Source of the DNA: Schaalia hyovaginalis
GTDB taxonomy: Bacteria; Actinomycetota; Actinomycetes; Actinomycetales; Actinomycetaceae
Direction: 5' to 3'
Assembly (NCBI RefSeq): GCF_014208035.1
Contig: NZ_JACHMK010000001.1
Span: forward strand, 496,001-560,000
DNA length: 64,000 nucleotides
In this document: positions 25,927-36,024 of the stretch, piece after piece
Numbering within the stretch: the first letter of the stretch is position 1
Layout: each line of letters begins with the position of its first letter
Made by a program: the position numbers and the translations under genes
Notes under the pieces: model-generated
The model's database searches: none
Seen by the model: only the letters and a program-made list of their open reading frames with translations
What the model was told of the DNA's origin: nothing

Positions 25927-26601
25927 TCACAGGTGGGCGTCGATACCGCCCTCGGAGGTCGCCTCCCGGGCGCCCTCGACGATGAAAACGACACGACGGG
26001 CCGCCGAAACCGCATGGTCGCCGAAGCGCTCCAGGAAGCGGGCGCCGAGCGTCAGGTCGACGATCTGGCGGCGCGTCAAGGAGACGGAGTCGTCGCCGAT
26101 GAGGCGGTGGACCTCGACCTGGAGATCATCGAGGGTGTCGTCGTAGCGGCTGATCTCGTCGGCGATCGAGGTGTCGTGAGTGATGATGAGGCGCTCCTCG
26201 AGGGCGCCCATCTCGGCGGCGGCGCGGCCCATGCGCGTGATGAGCCCGGCCGCGGGCTCGGCGATGGAGCGGGTCGGGAAGGTGGAGCGGGCGATCGCGG
26301 CGAGGTGGCGCGCGAGATCGCCCTGACGCTCCAAGGTCTGCGAAAGGCGGAGCGCCGAGAGGATGAGCCGCAGGTCGGAGGCGACGGGGCCCTGAAGCGC
26401 GAGCAGATGGACGCACATCTCATCGATGGTGCGGGCGTTCTCGTCGAGGCGCTCGTCGGCGTCGATCGTCTGCTCGGCGATGGTGATGTCGGCTTCGCCG
26501 AGCGCGGTGGTCGCCCGATCGATCGCGCGGGACACTCCGCGCCCCATCCTCTCGAGCTCGGCTCCGAGCTGAGCGAGTTCCTGGCGGTACAGTTCCCTCA
26601 C
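25927..26601 (-). CDS. phoU: Phosphate signalling regulator PhoU
   Basis: 224 residues, two three-helix repeats with the family phrases IDADERLDENARTIDEMCVHLLALQGPVASDLRLI and DLTLGARFLERFGDHAVSAARR. Links phosphate status to the SenX3/RegX3 pair. Divergent from senX3 with a PHO-box-like repeat in between. Confidence 0.93.
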   Translation of the reverse strand: MRELYRQELAQLGAELERMGRGVSRAIDRATTALGEADITIAEQTIDADERLDENARTIDEMCVHLLALQGPVASDLRLILSALRLSQTLERQGDLARHLAAIARSTFPTRSIAEPAAGLITRMGRAAAEMGALEERLIITHDTSIADEISRYDDTLDDLQVEVHRLIGDDSVSLTRRQIVDLTLGARFLERFGDHAVSAARRVVFIVEGAREATSEGGIDAHL

Positions 26602-26684
26602 GATGCACCCTTTCTGCCGCGGGCCCGGCGCCCGCGCTCGCCTCGGATCCCATCATCCCCGTCTGACCGGGCGATGGAGCGCGG

Positions 26685-26709
26685 GTGAACGGGACGTGAA
26701 CACGTGAAC
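26685..26709. promoter_or_regulatory. PHO-box-like direct repeats
   Basis: GTGAAC occurs at 26685, 26696 and 26704. The first two are 11 bp apart, the spacing of actinobacterial PhoP/RegX3 direct repeats (GTTCAC on the other strand). Lies between divergent phoU and senX3, suggesting control by RegX3. Confidence 0.6.
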
Positions 26710-26783
26710 ACGATTCGGGATGACTTGGGCGGGCGGCTGCGTTCAACGGCCGGACCGGGCGCGTGCGCCGATAGGCTGGGATC

Positions 26784-27995
26784 GTGCCTGAGATCCTCAC
26801 CCTCGTCACCGTCGCCCTGCTCGGCCTTCTCGTCGGGGCCCTCGGCGTGGGGTCGTACCGGATGTCGCAGGCCCAGATGGCCCGTGAGGAGTCGGTCGAG
26901 CCCGAGCAGCAGGGCTTGAGTGCGGACGCCCTCGCGATCCTCACCTCCCTGCCGACGATTTCGATCGTGGTGGATCGCGACGCTTCGATCCTCAGAGCGG
27001 ATGCGGCGGCCTTCGCGAAAGGGCTGGTCAAAGGCGAGGGCCTTGCGCACGCCGGCTTAATCGCCCTGGTGAACCGAGTCGTGGAGTCGGGGCTGCCCGC
27101 CCGCGAGGAGATGCGACTGCCCCGCTCCTCGATGGACTCCTCGGGCTTCTTGGACTTCAACGTGCGGGTGTCGCCCCTGCCGCGCGGCTACTCCCTGATC
27201 CTCGTGGAGGACACGACCGTGGAGCGGCGCAACGAGGCGGCTCGCAGGGATTTCACCGCGAACGTGTCGCATGAGTTGAAGACCCCCGTGGGGACGGTCC
27301 GCCTGCTGGCCGAGACGATCGCGGCCTCCCCCGAGGACGTGGACGCGGTCGCGCACTTCGCGCCCAAGCTGGTGCGCGAGGCCGAACGGCTCTCGAGCCT
27401 CGTCACCGACATCATCGACCTGTCGCGCCTGGAAGCGCCCGATCCGCTGGCCTCCCCCTCCCTGGTCGATATCGACCGGCTGGCATCCGTGGCCCTCGAG
27501 CGCGAATCGACGAGGGCGGCGGCGTCCGGCGTGGAGCTGATCGGTCCGGGCGGATCCAGCGGCGCGCAAGTCTGGGGGGATCCGGACATGATCGCGATCG
27601 CGATCACGAATCTCCTGGACAACGCCATCCGCTACTCGCCCGAGGGCGGGCGCGTCGTTCTGAGCGTCGAAGTCGAGGACGACCTGGTGCGGATCAACGT
27701 GGTGGATTCGGGGATCGGCATCGCCGAGGACGAGCTCGATCGCATCTTCGAGCGCTTCTACCGGGTGGATCCGGCGCGCTCGCGGGGGACCGGCGGGACC
27801 GGCCTGGGCCTGTCGATCGTCAAGCACATCGCCTCCGACCACGGCGGCACGGTGTCGGTGTGGTCGAGGCGGGGGCGCGGCTCCACCTTCACCCTGGTCC
27901 TGCCGGAAGCCGCCACCGAGGACTCGAAGGAGCCCGTCGGCGTTGCGGGATTCGACGCCGCTGAGCCTGAGGGAACGCAGGAGGATGACAGATGA
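26784..27995 (+). CDS. senX3: Sensor histidine kinase SenX3-like
   Basis: 403 residues from the GTG at 26784. One N-terminal transmembrane helix, a PAS-like region (ISIVVDRDASILRA), H-box NVSHELKTPVGTVRLLAE, N-box NLLDNAIRYSPEGG and G-boxes DSGIGIAEDELDRIF and GTGLGLSIVKH. Partner of RegX3 in phosphate starvation. Stop overlaps regX3 by 4 bp. Confidence 0.93.
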   Translation: MPEILTLVTVALLGLLVGALGVGSYRMSQAQMAREESVEPEQQGLSADALAILTSLPTISIVVDRDASILRADAAAFAKGLVKGEGLAHAGLIALVNRVVESGLPAREEMRLPRSSMDSSGFLDFNVRVSPLPRGYSLILVEDTTVERRNEAARRDFTANVSHELKTPVGTVRLLAETIAASPEDVDAVAHFAPKLVREAERLSSLVTDIIDLSRLEAPDPLASPSLVDIDRLASVALERESTRAAASGVELIGPGGSSGAQVWGDPDMIAIAITNLLDNAIRYSPEGGRVVLSVEVEDDLVRINVVDSGIGIAEDELDRIFERFYRVDPARSRGTGGTGLGLSIVKHIASDHGGTVSVWSRRGRGSTFTLVLPEAATEDSKEPVGVAGFDAAEPEGTQEDDR

Positions 27996-28690
27996 CGACG
28001 ATCCTCGTGGTCGAGGACGAGGAGACCTACAGGGAGTCCCTCGCCTTCAATCTGCGGCGCGAGGGCTTCGACGTGATCGAAGCCGGGGACGGAGAGCGCG
28101 GATTGGAGCTGGCGCGTTCGGGAGGGGCGGATCTGCTCCTCCTGGATCTCATGCTTCCCGGGATCTCCGGGATCGACGTCTGCAGGAATCTGCGCAAGTC
28201 CTCCGATATGCCCGTCATCATGGTGACCGCGAAGGACGACGTGGTGGATCGGGTCATCGGCCTGGAGATCGGCGCGGACGACTACGTGTCGAAGCCCTAC
28301 GCCTTCCGTGAACTGCTGGCGCGGATCCACGCCGTTCTGCGGCGGAGGACGCCGGCTCCCCGGGCCGTCGAGGACGACGAGCTGCTGGAGGCCGGTCCGA
28401 TCCGCCTCTGGGTGGACCGGCACGAAGTGCGAGTCGACGGGGAGGCGGTCGCGATGCCGCTCAGGGAGTTCGAACTGCTCGAGTTCCTCGCGAGGAATCC
28501 CGATCGCGTGCTCACGCGCGGCCAGCTCATGGACCGCGTGTGGGGCGCGGGCTACCTCGGCGACACGAAGACCCTGGACGTGCACGTCAAGCGCCTGCGT
28601 TCGCGCATCGAGCCGGATCCCTCGGCGCCGGTTCGCCTGGTGACCGTGAGGGGGCTGGGATACAAGCTTGTCTCCGAGCCGAAGGGCTGA
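27992..28690 (+). CDS. regX3: Response regulator RegX3-like
   Basis: 232 residues. Receiver domain with the acidic pair VVEDEE, phosphoacceptor in LLLDLMLPG, T in MVTAKDD and K in VSKPYAFRE. The C-terminal OmpR-type winged helix runs from MPLREFELLEFL to RTKDVHVKRLRSRI-like TLDVHVKRLRSRIEPDP. Controls the phosphate regulon with SenX3. Confidence 0.94.
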   Translation: MTTILVVEDEETYRESLAFNLRREGFDVIEAGDGERGLELARSGGADLLLLDLMLPGISGIDVCRNLRKSSDMPVIMVTAKDDVVDRVIGLEIGADDYVSKPYAFRELLARIHAVLRRRTPAPRAVEDDELLEAGPIRLWVDRHEVRVDGEAVAMPLREFELLEFLARNPDRVLTRGQLMDRVWGAGYLGDTKTLDVHVKRLRSRIEPDPSAPVRLVTVRGLGYKLVSEPKG

Positions 28691-28779
28691 GCGATGAGGA
28701 GGATCGTCCCCAGGGGGCCAAACTCCGACGAATGATAGAATGATTCCCGGAATTCGTATTCATTCAGGGGGAGTCCCAC

Positions 28780-29292
28780 ATGTCTTTCGAGATCGGTCAG
28801 ACGGTCGTCTACCCGCATCACGGCGCCGCAACGATCGAGGAAATCTCGACGCGCAAGATCCGCGGCGAGGAGAAGACGTACCTCACCCTTCGTGTGAATC
28901 AGGGCGATCTGACGATTCAGGTGCCCGCCGACAACGTCGATCTGGTCGGCGTGCGCGACGTCGTCGACGAGGACGGCCTGGAGAAGGTGCTCTCCGTCCT
29001 GCGCGCCCCCTACATCGAAGAACCGACGAACTGGTCGCGCCGCTACAAGGCGAATCAGGAGAAGATCGCGACGGGCGACATCGTCAAGGTGTCCGAGGTC
29101 GTGCGCGACCTGACTCGCCGGGACGACCAGAAGAAGCTCTCCACCGGTGAGAAGCGCATGCTCACGAAGGCCCGTCAGATCCTCGTGTCCGAGCTGGCGC
29201 TCGCGCGTGACATCGACAAGGAGGCCGCGGCCCTGCGCCTCGATGAGATCCTCGAGGAGGGGCGCATCGAGGAAGAGGCGCCGAGCGAGTGA
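28780..29292 (+). CDS. carD: CarD-family RNA polymerase-binding regulator
   Basis: 170 residues. N-terminal RNAP-interaction domain ([30 protein letters not shown]), then helical DNA-contacting C-terminus ([36 protein letters not shown]). CarD stabilises the open promoter complex and is essential in mycobacteria. GGGGGAG ribosome site. The stop overlaps the ispD GTG start. Confidence 0.95.
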   Translation: MSFEIGQTVVYPHHGAATIEEISTRKIRGEEKTYLTLRVNQGDLTIQVPADNVDLVGVRDVVDEDGLEKVLSVLRAPYIEEPTNWSRRYKANQEKIATGDIVKVSEVVRDLTRRDDQKKLSTGEKRMLTKARQILVSELALARDIDKEAAALRLDEILEEGRIEEEAPSE

Positions 29293-30095
29293 GCCGCGCG
29301 CTCGCGGTCTTGACCGCTGCGGGTTCGGGGACGCGCCTGGGGGCTCGGGGCCCGAAGGCCCTGGTCGAGCTCGGCGGCGTGCCCCTGCTCGTCCATGCGG
29401 CTCGGGGCCTGGCCGAGGCCGGCGTTGCCGGGATCGTCATCACGGCGCCCAGGGATCACCTGGGCGCCTTCGCCTCTTCGTTCCCGGGAGGGCGCCTCAG
29501 CCTCGAGGGGCCTCGGGCCGGGGACGGGGCCGTCGAGGTCCCGATCGAGGTCGTTGAAGGCTCTCCCGCGTCCCGTCAGGCCTCCGTCGCCCGAGGTCTC
29601 GCAGCGCTGCCCGCCCTCGGCGATCGCTGCGGCCTCGCCCTGGAGGAACGGAGCGTCGTCCTCGTCCACGATGCCGCGCGCTGCCTCACCCCGCCGGCCG
29701 CGATCGCGCGGGTCATCGACGCCGTCGCCGCCGGGCATGAGGCCGTGATCCCGGCGATCGCGGTGACGGATACGCTCAAGCGGGTCGGTGAGCGCGTCGA
29801 CGAGGGCGTGAGGCCCGTTGTCGCGACGCCGGATCGTTCGACGCTGGTGTCGGTCCAGACCCCTCAGGGCTTCGCATGGGGGGCTTTGCGCCGGGCGCAT
29901 GAATCGGCCGCGGCCCGCGCCGATTCGGAGTCGACCGCGGCGACTGATGATGCCGGTCTCGTGGAGGCGGCCGGCGGGAGGGTCGTCGTCGTCGAGGGCG
30001 ATCCGCTCGCCTTGAAGGTGACGACGCCCGTGGACCTGGCCCTCGCGGAGCTCCTCCTTTCCGAAAAGGCCCGACTGAATAATTTCATCAGGTGA
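29289..30095 (+). CDS. ispD: 2-C-methyl-D-erythritol 4-phosphate cytidylyltransferase
   Basis: 268 residues from a GTG that overlaps the carD stop. N-terminal [20 protein letters not shown] is the nucleotide-binding loop; [36 protein letters not shown] and [12 protein letters not shown] are IspD landmarks. Third step of the MEP isoprenoid pathway. The usual neighbour ispF is 2.3 kb away on the opposite strand. Confidence 0.94.
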   Translation: MSRALAVLTAAGSGTRLGARGPKALVELGGVPLLVHAARGLAEAGVAGIVITAPRDHLGAFASSFPGGRLSLEGPRAGDGAVEVPIEVVEGSPASRQASVARGLAALPALGDRCGLALEERSVVLVHDAARCLTPPAAIARVIDAVAAGHEAVIPAIAVTDTLKRVGERVDEGVRPVVATPDRSTLVSVQTPQGFAWGALRRAHESAAARADSESTAATDDAGLVEAAGGRVVVVEGDPLALKVTTPVDLALAELLLSEKARLNNFIR

Positions 30096-30250
30096 GAAAT
30101 CTCCGGATTCCTCGGATCCGAGAAGCCGCGAAAGGCCTGTTCATAAGGGAAGTTGCAGATGAGGGCGGCGGGGGAGCGAACGGAGTCCTCGTTCCGACGT
30201 GCTAGGTTCCAGGTGAATCGCGTCAGCGAAGACCCCGATAGGAGCAGTGC

Positions 30251-31627
30251 ATGTCTCAGGCATCGGTCGATTCGGTTCCGGGAGCCTCCGGGAAGCAGAA
30301 GATCCTCACCCGGCCCATCATCAGTTGGGCGATGTGGGACTGGGGATCGGCGGCGTTCAACGCAGTCGCCACGACATTCGTGTTCTCCGTCTACCTCACG
30401 AGCGACGGGACCTTCGCGCCCAAGGGCGTCGCCACTGAGAACCTGTCGACCGGAATGACGATCGCCGGACTCATCATCGCCCTGCTCGCCCCGATCACCG
30501 GCCAGAGGGCGGACCGTCGCGGCAAGGGCGGCGTGTGGCTCGGCTGGTTCACCGGCATGGTCGTCCTGTGCTGCGCGGCGATGTTCTTCGTCGCCCCCGA
30601 GTCCCCGATGGGGCCGACGGGCGCGATGTGGCTGGGCATCGCCCTGCTCGGCCTGGGCAACATCTTCTTCGAGTTCGCCTCGGTGAACTACAACGCGATG
30701 CTCAACCACCTCACGACCAAGGACAACATGGGCCGCGTCTCGGGCCTGGGCTGGGGTTCGGGTTACGTCGGCGGCATCGTCCTCCTCCTCATCCTGTACG
30801 TCGGGCTCATCGGCCCGAACGTCTTCGGGGTCCCCACGGACAACGGGCTCAACATCCGCATCTCGATGCTCATCGCCGCCGCCTGGTTCGGCCTTTCGGC
30901 CCTCCCGGTCGTCATCCATCCGCCGAAGCCCTCGGTGATCCGCCACGATACGGGCGAGCACGAGTCCCTGAGGGACTCCTACCGCCTCCTGTGGGGCACG
31001 GTGAAGTCCCTCGCGAAGGAGGCGCCGCAGACGCTCTTCTTCCTCATCGCCTCTGCGATCTTCCGCGACGGCTTGGCGGGCGTCTTCACCTTCGGCGCGA
31101 TCATCGCCGGAACCGCCTTCGGATTCTCCTCCGGGGACGTCATGATCTTCGCGATCGCGTCCAACATCGTCGCCGGCCTCGCCACGATCTCCTTCGGGGG
31201 CCTCGATGACCGATTCGGTCCGAAGAAGGTCATCATCTTTTCGCTCATCTCCATGTGCGCCGCGGGACTCGGCGTGTTCGCCCTGCACTCCCACGGGAAG
31301 ATCGTCTTCTGGACCCTGGGCCTGGTGCTGTGCATCTTCGTCGGGCCGACCCAGTCGGCGTCGCGCACCTTCCTCGGCAGGATGATCCCGAAGGGCCGCG
31401 AGGGCGAGGTCTACGGCCTCTACGCGACGACCGGCCGCGCGGTCTCCTTCATCGCCCCGGCGATGTACTGGGTGTTCCTCAGGATCGGCAGCGCGGTGAC
31501 GCCCGCGGGTCAGGACCACACCTACTGGGGCATCCTCGGCATCATCCTCGTGCTCCTCGCGGGCCTGCTCCTCACGATCCCGGTCAAGCCGCAGGCCGCG
31601 CACCTGGACCACCTCGAAGAGGACTGA
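30251..31627 (+). CDS. MFS transporter (UMF1/Atg22-like)
   Basis: 458 residues, twelve hydrophobic segments. WAMWDWGSAAFNAV at the N-terminus and APITGQRADRRGKGG after helix 2 are typical of the UMF1/Atg22-like branch of the major facilitator superfamily; FVGPTQSASRTFLGRMIPKGREGEVYGLYATTGR is also characteristic. Substrate unknown; yeast Atg22 exports amino acids, which may not apply. GATAGGAG precedes the start. Confidence 0.9.
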   Translation: MSQASVDSVPGASGKQKILTRPIISWAMWDWGSAAFNAVATTFVFSVYLTSDGTFAPKGVATENLSTGMTIAGLIIALLAPITGQRADRRGKGGVWLGWFTGMVVLCCAAMFFVAPESPMGPTGAMWLGIALLGLGNIFFEFASVNYNAMLNHLTTKDNMGRVSGLGWGSGYVGGIVLLLILYVGLIGPNVFGVPTDNGLNIRISMLIAAAWFGLSALPVVIHPPKPSVIRHDTGEHESLRDSYRLLWGTVKSLAKEAPQTLFFLIASAIFRDGLAGVFTFGAIIAGTAFGFSSGDVMIFAIASNIVAGLATISFGGLDDRFGPKKVIIFSLISMCAAGLGVFALHSHGKIVFWTLGLVLCIFVGPTQSASRTFLGRMIPKGREGEVYGLYATTGRAVSFIAPAMYWVFLRIGSAVTPAGQDHTYWGILGIILVLLAGLLLTIPVKPQAAHLDHLEED

Positions 31628-31734
31628 CCCCTCGCCTCCGTGCCGCGGGGAGCGCCTCCGCGCCGAGGGGTGGCGGCGAACCCGCGCACACGGCAGCGCC
31701 GCCAGCGGAGCGCCTCCGTGCGTCGGGGACGCGG

Positions 31735-32379
31735 TCAGGGAGCCCTGAGGACGAGGACGGCGTCCGCGCTGCGCGCCGCCGGAAGCTCCCCGGTGGCCGG
31801 AAGATCCTTCCACCGCTCCTCGGCGAGTTCGACCCTCCATTGCGCGACTTCCCCGTCGAGCGCGGACAGGAGCCCGTCCAGGCGGTACGTCCGCGCAGGA
31901 CCCGGCCTTCCAGGGGGGATCACCGCGTGCGCCGCGACGAGGATCCTCCCGCCCGGGCGCAGGCGGCGGGCCTGCGCCGTGATGAGCGCGGCCAGCCCGC
32001 CGGGGGTCTCCTCCCCCGGGTGCAGGTAGAAGAAGGAGATGAGGTCGAAGGCTCCGGGAGCCGTGAAGGATTGAGCGGATCCGACGATCCCGGAGGCGCG
32101 GTCCTGAGCGCCGATGAGGCGGGCACCCTCGAGGTAGCGTTCGATCGCGGTCGCGGAGACGTCGACGCCGACGACCTCCCATCCGCGTTCGGCCAGCCAG
32201 AGCAGATCCGCGCCCTCACCGCAGCCGATGTCGAGGGCGCGACCGGGTTTAGCGCCCCCTGCGATTTCGGGGAGCAGGGGGGTGACGGCGCCCGACCACA
32301 AGCGCTCACGGGAGGCGTAACGCGCCTCCCAGTCGAGGGCCGTGCGCGCGAGGGCCTGGCCGTTCTCCTTCCCGCTCAT
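31735..32379 (-). CDS. Class I SAM-dependent methyltransferase
   Basis: 214 residues from the ATG at 32379. [14 protein letters not shown], then motif [48 protein letters not shown] and [12 protein letters not shown] are motifs II-III. Resembles thiopurine/tellurite-type small methyltransferases. The ATG overlaps the ispF stop by 4 bp, so the two are co-transcribed. Substrate unknown. Confidence 0.85.
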   Translation of the reverse strand: MSGKENGQALARTALDWEARYASRERLWSGAVTPLLPEIAGGAKPGRALDIGCGEGADLLWLAERGWEVVGVDVSATAIERYLEGARLIGAQDRASGIVGSAQSFTAPGAFDLISFFYLHPGEETPGGLAALITAQARRLRPGGRILVAAHAVIPPGRPGPARTYRLDGLLSALDGEVAQWRVELAEERWKDLPATGELPAARSADAVLVLRAP

Positions 32380-32921
32380 TCGACCGCCCCGCCCTCGGCG
32401 CTCACAGCGGAGGGGACGAGGAGCGCGACCGCCGAAGCCGCCAGGCCCTCGCCGCGGCCCGTGAAGCCGAGGCCGTCGGTGGTCGTCGCGCTCACCGATA
32501 CGGGCGCGCCGAGGATCTCGGACAGGCGCGAGCAGGCCTCGGGCAGACGGTGGGCCATGCGCGGGCGCTTCCCGATGACCTGCACGGTCGCGTTGGAGAG
32601 GGTCCAGCCGGCCGCTTCGGCCATGCGGCGGACTTCGGTGAGGAACTGCTCGCCCGAGGCGCCCGCCCACTCGGGGCGATCCGTCCCGAACACGGTTCCC
32701 ATCTCGCCCAGGCCCGTCGCCGCGAGGATCGCATCGCACAGGGCATGGGCGGCCACATCGCCGTCGGAGTGACCGGATAGGGGCGTCTGGCCCGGCCATT
32801 CGAGGCAGGCGAGCATGAGCGGGGAATCCTGGCCGGTGCCAGTGCCAGTGCCGGTGCCCTCGCCTGCGGCGAAGGCGTGAACGTCGATGGCCTGACCGAT
32901 GCGGAAGGGGGAAGCATTCAT
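32376..32921 (-). CDS. ispF: 2-C-methyl-D-erythritol 2,4-cyclodiphosphate synthase
   Basis: 181 residues. [11 protein letters not shown] gives the metal-binding D-x-[20 protein letters not shown] the second metal His, and [31 protein letters not shown] the C-terminal landmarks. Between the first strand and PLMLACL there is an unusual Gly-Thr run (four GT units) encoded by four hexamers at 32835-32858. Fifth step of the MEP pathway. Confidence 0.94.
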   Translation of the reverse strand: MNASPFRIGQAIDVHAFAAGEGTGTGTGTGQDSPLMLACLEWPGQTPLSGHSDGDVAAHALCDAILAATGLGEMGTVFGTDRPEWAGASGEQFLTEVRRMAEAAGWTLSNATVQVIGKRPRMAHRLPEACSRLSEILGAPVSVSATTTDGLGFTGRGEGLAASAVALLVPSAVSAEGGAVE

Positions 32922-32985
32922 GGACTCAGGCTAATCGCTCGCGGACGGGGCGGCTCGTCCGCCGCCGCCCCGATAGGATCGGGGC

Positions 32986-34491
32986 GTGCGCTACATCTCC
33001 ACCCGCGGTTCGGCGGATCATGCCCGCTCCTTCAGCGACATCCTCCTCGCAGGGCTCGCCCCCGACGGGGGGCTCTACCTGCCCGAGTCGTATCCGGTCC
33101 TGACGGCGGGCGACTTGGAGGAGCTCCGCGGCGTCCTCGAGAACGAGGGGTACGCGGCGCTCGCGGCCAGGGTCCTCGCCCTCTTCATCGATGACATCCC
33201 CGTCGAGGACCTTTCGGCGATCACCGCCCGCGCCTACCGGACGCCCGCCTTCTCCGATCCGGCGATCGTGCCCGTCTCGCACCTGCCCGGCGGCCTGTGG
33301 ATCGCGCACCTGTCGAACGGGCCGACGGCCGCCTTCAAGGACATGGCGATGCAGCTGCTCGGCGAGCTCTTCGAGTACGAGCTCGGCCGCCGCGGCGACT
33401 GGCTCACCATCGTGGGCGCGACCTCGGGCGACACCGGCTCCTCGGCAGAGTACGCCCTGCGCGGCAGGCCCGGCCTGTCGGTCGTGATGCTCACCCCGGC
33501 GGGGCGCATGACCGCCTTCCAGCGGGCGCAGATGTTCTCCCTGCTCGACGAGAACATCGTGAACGTCGCGGTCGACGGGGTCTTCGACGACTGCCAGGAC
33601 CTCGTCAAGGCCGTGAACATGGACCCCGCCTTCAAGGCCGCATGGCACATCGGCGCCGTCAACTCGATCAACTGGGCGCGCCTCCTCGCGCAGGTCGTGT
33701 ACTACGTGGCCACGTGGTTGCGCGTCACCTCGGCGATCGCCGAGGGCGGGGCCGAGGAGCCGGCGGGACGGGAGGAGCCCCGCGCTCTCGACGAGGCCCC
33801 GCTCCCGCGCGTCAACGTCGTCGTCCCCTCGGGGAACTTCGGGAACGTGTGCGCCGCGCATATCGCCCGTCAGATGGGCGTGCCGCTCGGCGCCCTCGTC
33901 GTCGCGACGAACGAGAACGACGTCCTCGACGAGTTCTTCCGCACGGGCGTGTACCGGCCGCGCTCCTCGGCGCAGACCCTGGCGACCTCCTCGCCCTCGA
34001 TGGACATCTCGAAGGCCTCGAATTTCGAGCGCTTCGTCTTCGACCTGCTCGGGCGCGATGCGGAGCGCACGGCCGGGCTCTTCGGGGACGCCCTGGCGCG
34101 CGACGGCTTCTTCGACCTGTCCGAAACCCCGGAGTTCGCGGCCCTGCGCGAGGACTTCGGCTTCGTCTCGGGCGCCTCCTCGCACTCCGACCGCCTCGAG
34201 GAGATCCGGCGGACCGAGGACGAGGACGCCTACCTCATCGACCCGCACACCGCCGACGGCGTCCATGTCGCGCGGGCGCTCGCCGAGGGGCTCGACGGAC
34301 CGCTCGTCGTCATGGAGACGGCCCTGCCGGTGAAGTTCGCCGAGACGATCCTCGAGGCCACCGGCCACATGCCGCCCGTCCCCGCCCGTTTCGAGGGCGT
34401 CGAGGGCGGGGCCCAGCGCCTCGTCGAGATGCCCAATGATGCGGCCGCCCTGCGGGCGCTCATCGAGGAGAGGGTGAAGCAACTGGACTGA
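32986..34491 (+). CDS. thrC: Threonine synthase
   Basis: 501 residues from the GTG at 32986. STRGSADHARSFSDILLAGLAPDGGLYLP is the N-terminal signature; LSNGPTAAFKDMAMQLLGELF holds the PLP lysine; TSGDTGSSAEYAL and VPSGNFGNVCAAHIARQMG bind the cofactor phosphate. Converts O-phosphohomoserine to threonine. Length matches the long (about 480-500 residue) class. Confidence 0.95.
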   Translation: MRYISTRGSADHARSFSDILLAGLAPDGGLYLPESYPVLTAGDLEELRGVLENEGYAALAARVLALFIDDIPVEDLSAITARAYRTPAFSDPAIVPVSHLPGGLWIAHLSNGPTAAFKDMAMQLLGELFEYELGRRGDWLTIVGATSGDTGSSAEYALRGRPGLSVVMLTPAGRMTAFQRAQMFSLLDENIVNVAVDGVFDDCQDLVKAVNMDPAFKAAWHIGAVNSINWARLLAQVVYYVATWLRVTSAIAEGGAEEPAGREEPRALDEAPLPRVNVVVPSGNFGNVCAAHIARQMGVPLGALVVATNENDVLDEFFRTGVYRPRSSAQTLATSSPSMDISKASNFERFVFDLLGRDAERTAGLFGDALARDGFFDLSETPEFAALREDFGFVSGASSHSDRLEEIRRTEDEDAYLIDPHTADGVHVARALAEGLDGPLVVMETALPVKFAETILEATGHMPPVPARFEGVEGGAQRLVEMPNDAAALRALIEERVKQLD

Positions 34492-34585
34492 TGGGGCGGG
34501 ATGCGCTCACAGGGGAGGGCTCTGCGATGACGATTCGGACTGTGGATATGCGCAGTCGAATGGGGAGCTTCCGTAAGCTCGGCGC

Positions 34586-35983
34586 ATGAGTGCAGCGGAT
34601 ATCTCGAACGATCTTCTTGAGAGCTTCGCGCCACTGGTCCGCGATGAAGCGCACCTCACCTTCGTCCTAGGCGCGGGAGCCTCAGCCCCGTCGGGCTTGC
34701 CGATGTGGGATGAATTCGCTCGGCGCGTCGCGCTTTCAAGCGGACTCGTCGACTCCGAAACGGCTGCGGGTCTCCTTCTGTCGCGTCAGGATCCTGCGCT
34801 CGTCCTCGAAGGAGCGCATGCGGCTGCTGGGGACCGCTGGGAGGACCTCCTAGTCGAAGCGCTCTATCGAGGGGAATTCGATCCGGTCCCTTCTCCTCTT
34901 CATTACGCGGTTGCCGGACATAAGGTCGAGCGACCGGATTCGACGACCGTGGCGACGTTGAACTTCGACGTGCTCCTTGAACAAGCGCTCGCGTCGAGAG
35001 AAGCGGACGGAACGGACACTGTCATCGAGATGAGCGGCCATCCGATTGATGGGGAGATGAGCGTCCATCACCTCCACGGAGTCGTCGCTCCGGGAATCGT
35101 CCGCTCACCCGTTGTTTCGCACTCCGATTACATGCACCTGCAGATCGCTGAAACCCCGTGGCAGCTCGACTTCCTCGATGCATGTGTACAATCCGGTCCC
35201 CTGCTCTTCACGGGCACATCGTACCGGGACCCGGATATTCGGCAGTGGCTCCATCGGATCCGGGCCGACAAGAGCCGGACCGCCTATGCCGCGATCGTCA
35301 CGATTGTGCGCGAGGGATTGGGGCTGAGCCGAAAGGACTTCTCGTCGATTGAGGACGCGCTCGTCAAAGAATGGGAGTCAGTCGGCCTCTTAGCGCTTCG
35401 TCTTCACGACTTGTGCGACATCGCGACGGTCATCAGGGAGCTCGCCTTCGTCGGTCAGCCGGAATACGTCAGTCCGCAAGAGCGCGTGCGACGCATATGG
35501 GACGCTCACGCCGAGCAACTCAAAGACCTTCAATCCCGCTACTCCGCCGAACTTGAGCAATCGGCGCGGACCATCTCGAGTGCTGCCAGGTGCAAAGTGA
35601 CCGCCCCGACCATGTGGCTGGCGGATGCGAGGGGAAGGATCGCCCGCTGGGCGGGCGGCGGTGTGATCCATCAGCGGATCCGAACGATGAGGCGCGTTCC
35701 TACCGGACACGACAGTCCGCGCATCGCGGGTGAGATCGTCGGTACAGAGGAGATGAAGCTCAAGGACGAACCGAGGAACCCGAATGTTCAGCCTGCGCGC
35801 AGATCCGTCCTCGGTGTTCCCCTCTACGCGAGTGATGGCGTGCATCCTCCGTTCGTGTGCGGAGCGCTGACCTTCGGAATGTCGGTGCGATCCGAGACTC
35901 TGCTCAAACGACGGGAATGGTACGACGCACTGCTCGATGTCGGCGACGAGTGGGGCGAGCGTCTGTCTCGGACCGCCTACTGA
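34586..35983 (+). CDS. SIR2-like NADase-domain protein with a GAF-like C-terminus; candidate defence gene
   Basis: 465 residues. SIR2-like core: FVLGAGASAPSGLPMWDEFARRV (NAD loop, about residue 25), TLNFDVLLEQAL (about 125), HHLHGVV (putative catalytic His, about 157) and FTGTSYRDPDIRQWLHR (about 210). After a helical linker, residues about 335-460 look like a GAF domain (MWLADARGRIARWAGG, RSVLGVPLYASDGV, VCGALTFGM). SIR2-like NADases are common effectors of anti-phage abortive infection; a GAF-type sensor would be a plausible trigger module. Base use is less GC-biased than in thrC and cysS on either side, suggesting acquisition. The defence role is inference. A small basic protein gene follows. 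Confidence 0.7.
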   Translation: MSAADISNDLLESFAPLVRDEAHLTFVLGAGASAPSGLPMWDEFARRVALSSGLVDSETAAGLLLSRQDPALVLEGAHAAAGDRWEDLLVEALYRGEFDPVPSPLHYAVAGHKVERPDSTTVATLNFDVLLEQALASREADGTDTVIEMSGHPIDGEMSVHHLHGVVAPGIVRSPVVSHSDYMHLQIAETPWQLDFLDACVQSGPLLFTGTSYRDPDIRQWLHRIRADKSRTAYAAIVTIVREGLGLSRKDFSSIEDALVKEWESVGLLALRLHDLCDIATVIRELAFVGQPEYVSPQERVRRIWDAHAEQLKDLQSRYSAELEQSARTISSAARCKVTAPTMWLADARGRIARWAGGGVIHQRIRTMRRVPTGHDSPRIAGEIVGTEEMKLKDEPRNPNVQPARRSVLGVPLYASDGVHPPFVCGALTFGMSVRSETLLKRREWYDALLDVGDEWGERLSRTAY

Positions 35984-36024
35984 GAGAGTGTTTCTCGTTA
36001 GACTCGAAATGAGGGGGTGCGGAG

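Noticed and set aside
31628..31734. Direct repeats GGAGCGCCTCCG between the MFS and methyltransferase genes
   Set aside because: Only two imperfect copies in GC-rich DNA between convergent genes; no structure beyond that.
29864..32182. A 772-codon minus-strand frame over the MFS gene
   Set aside because: Low-complexity charged shadow; the plus-strand MFS transporter is clear.
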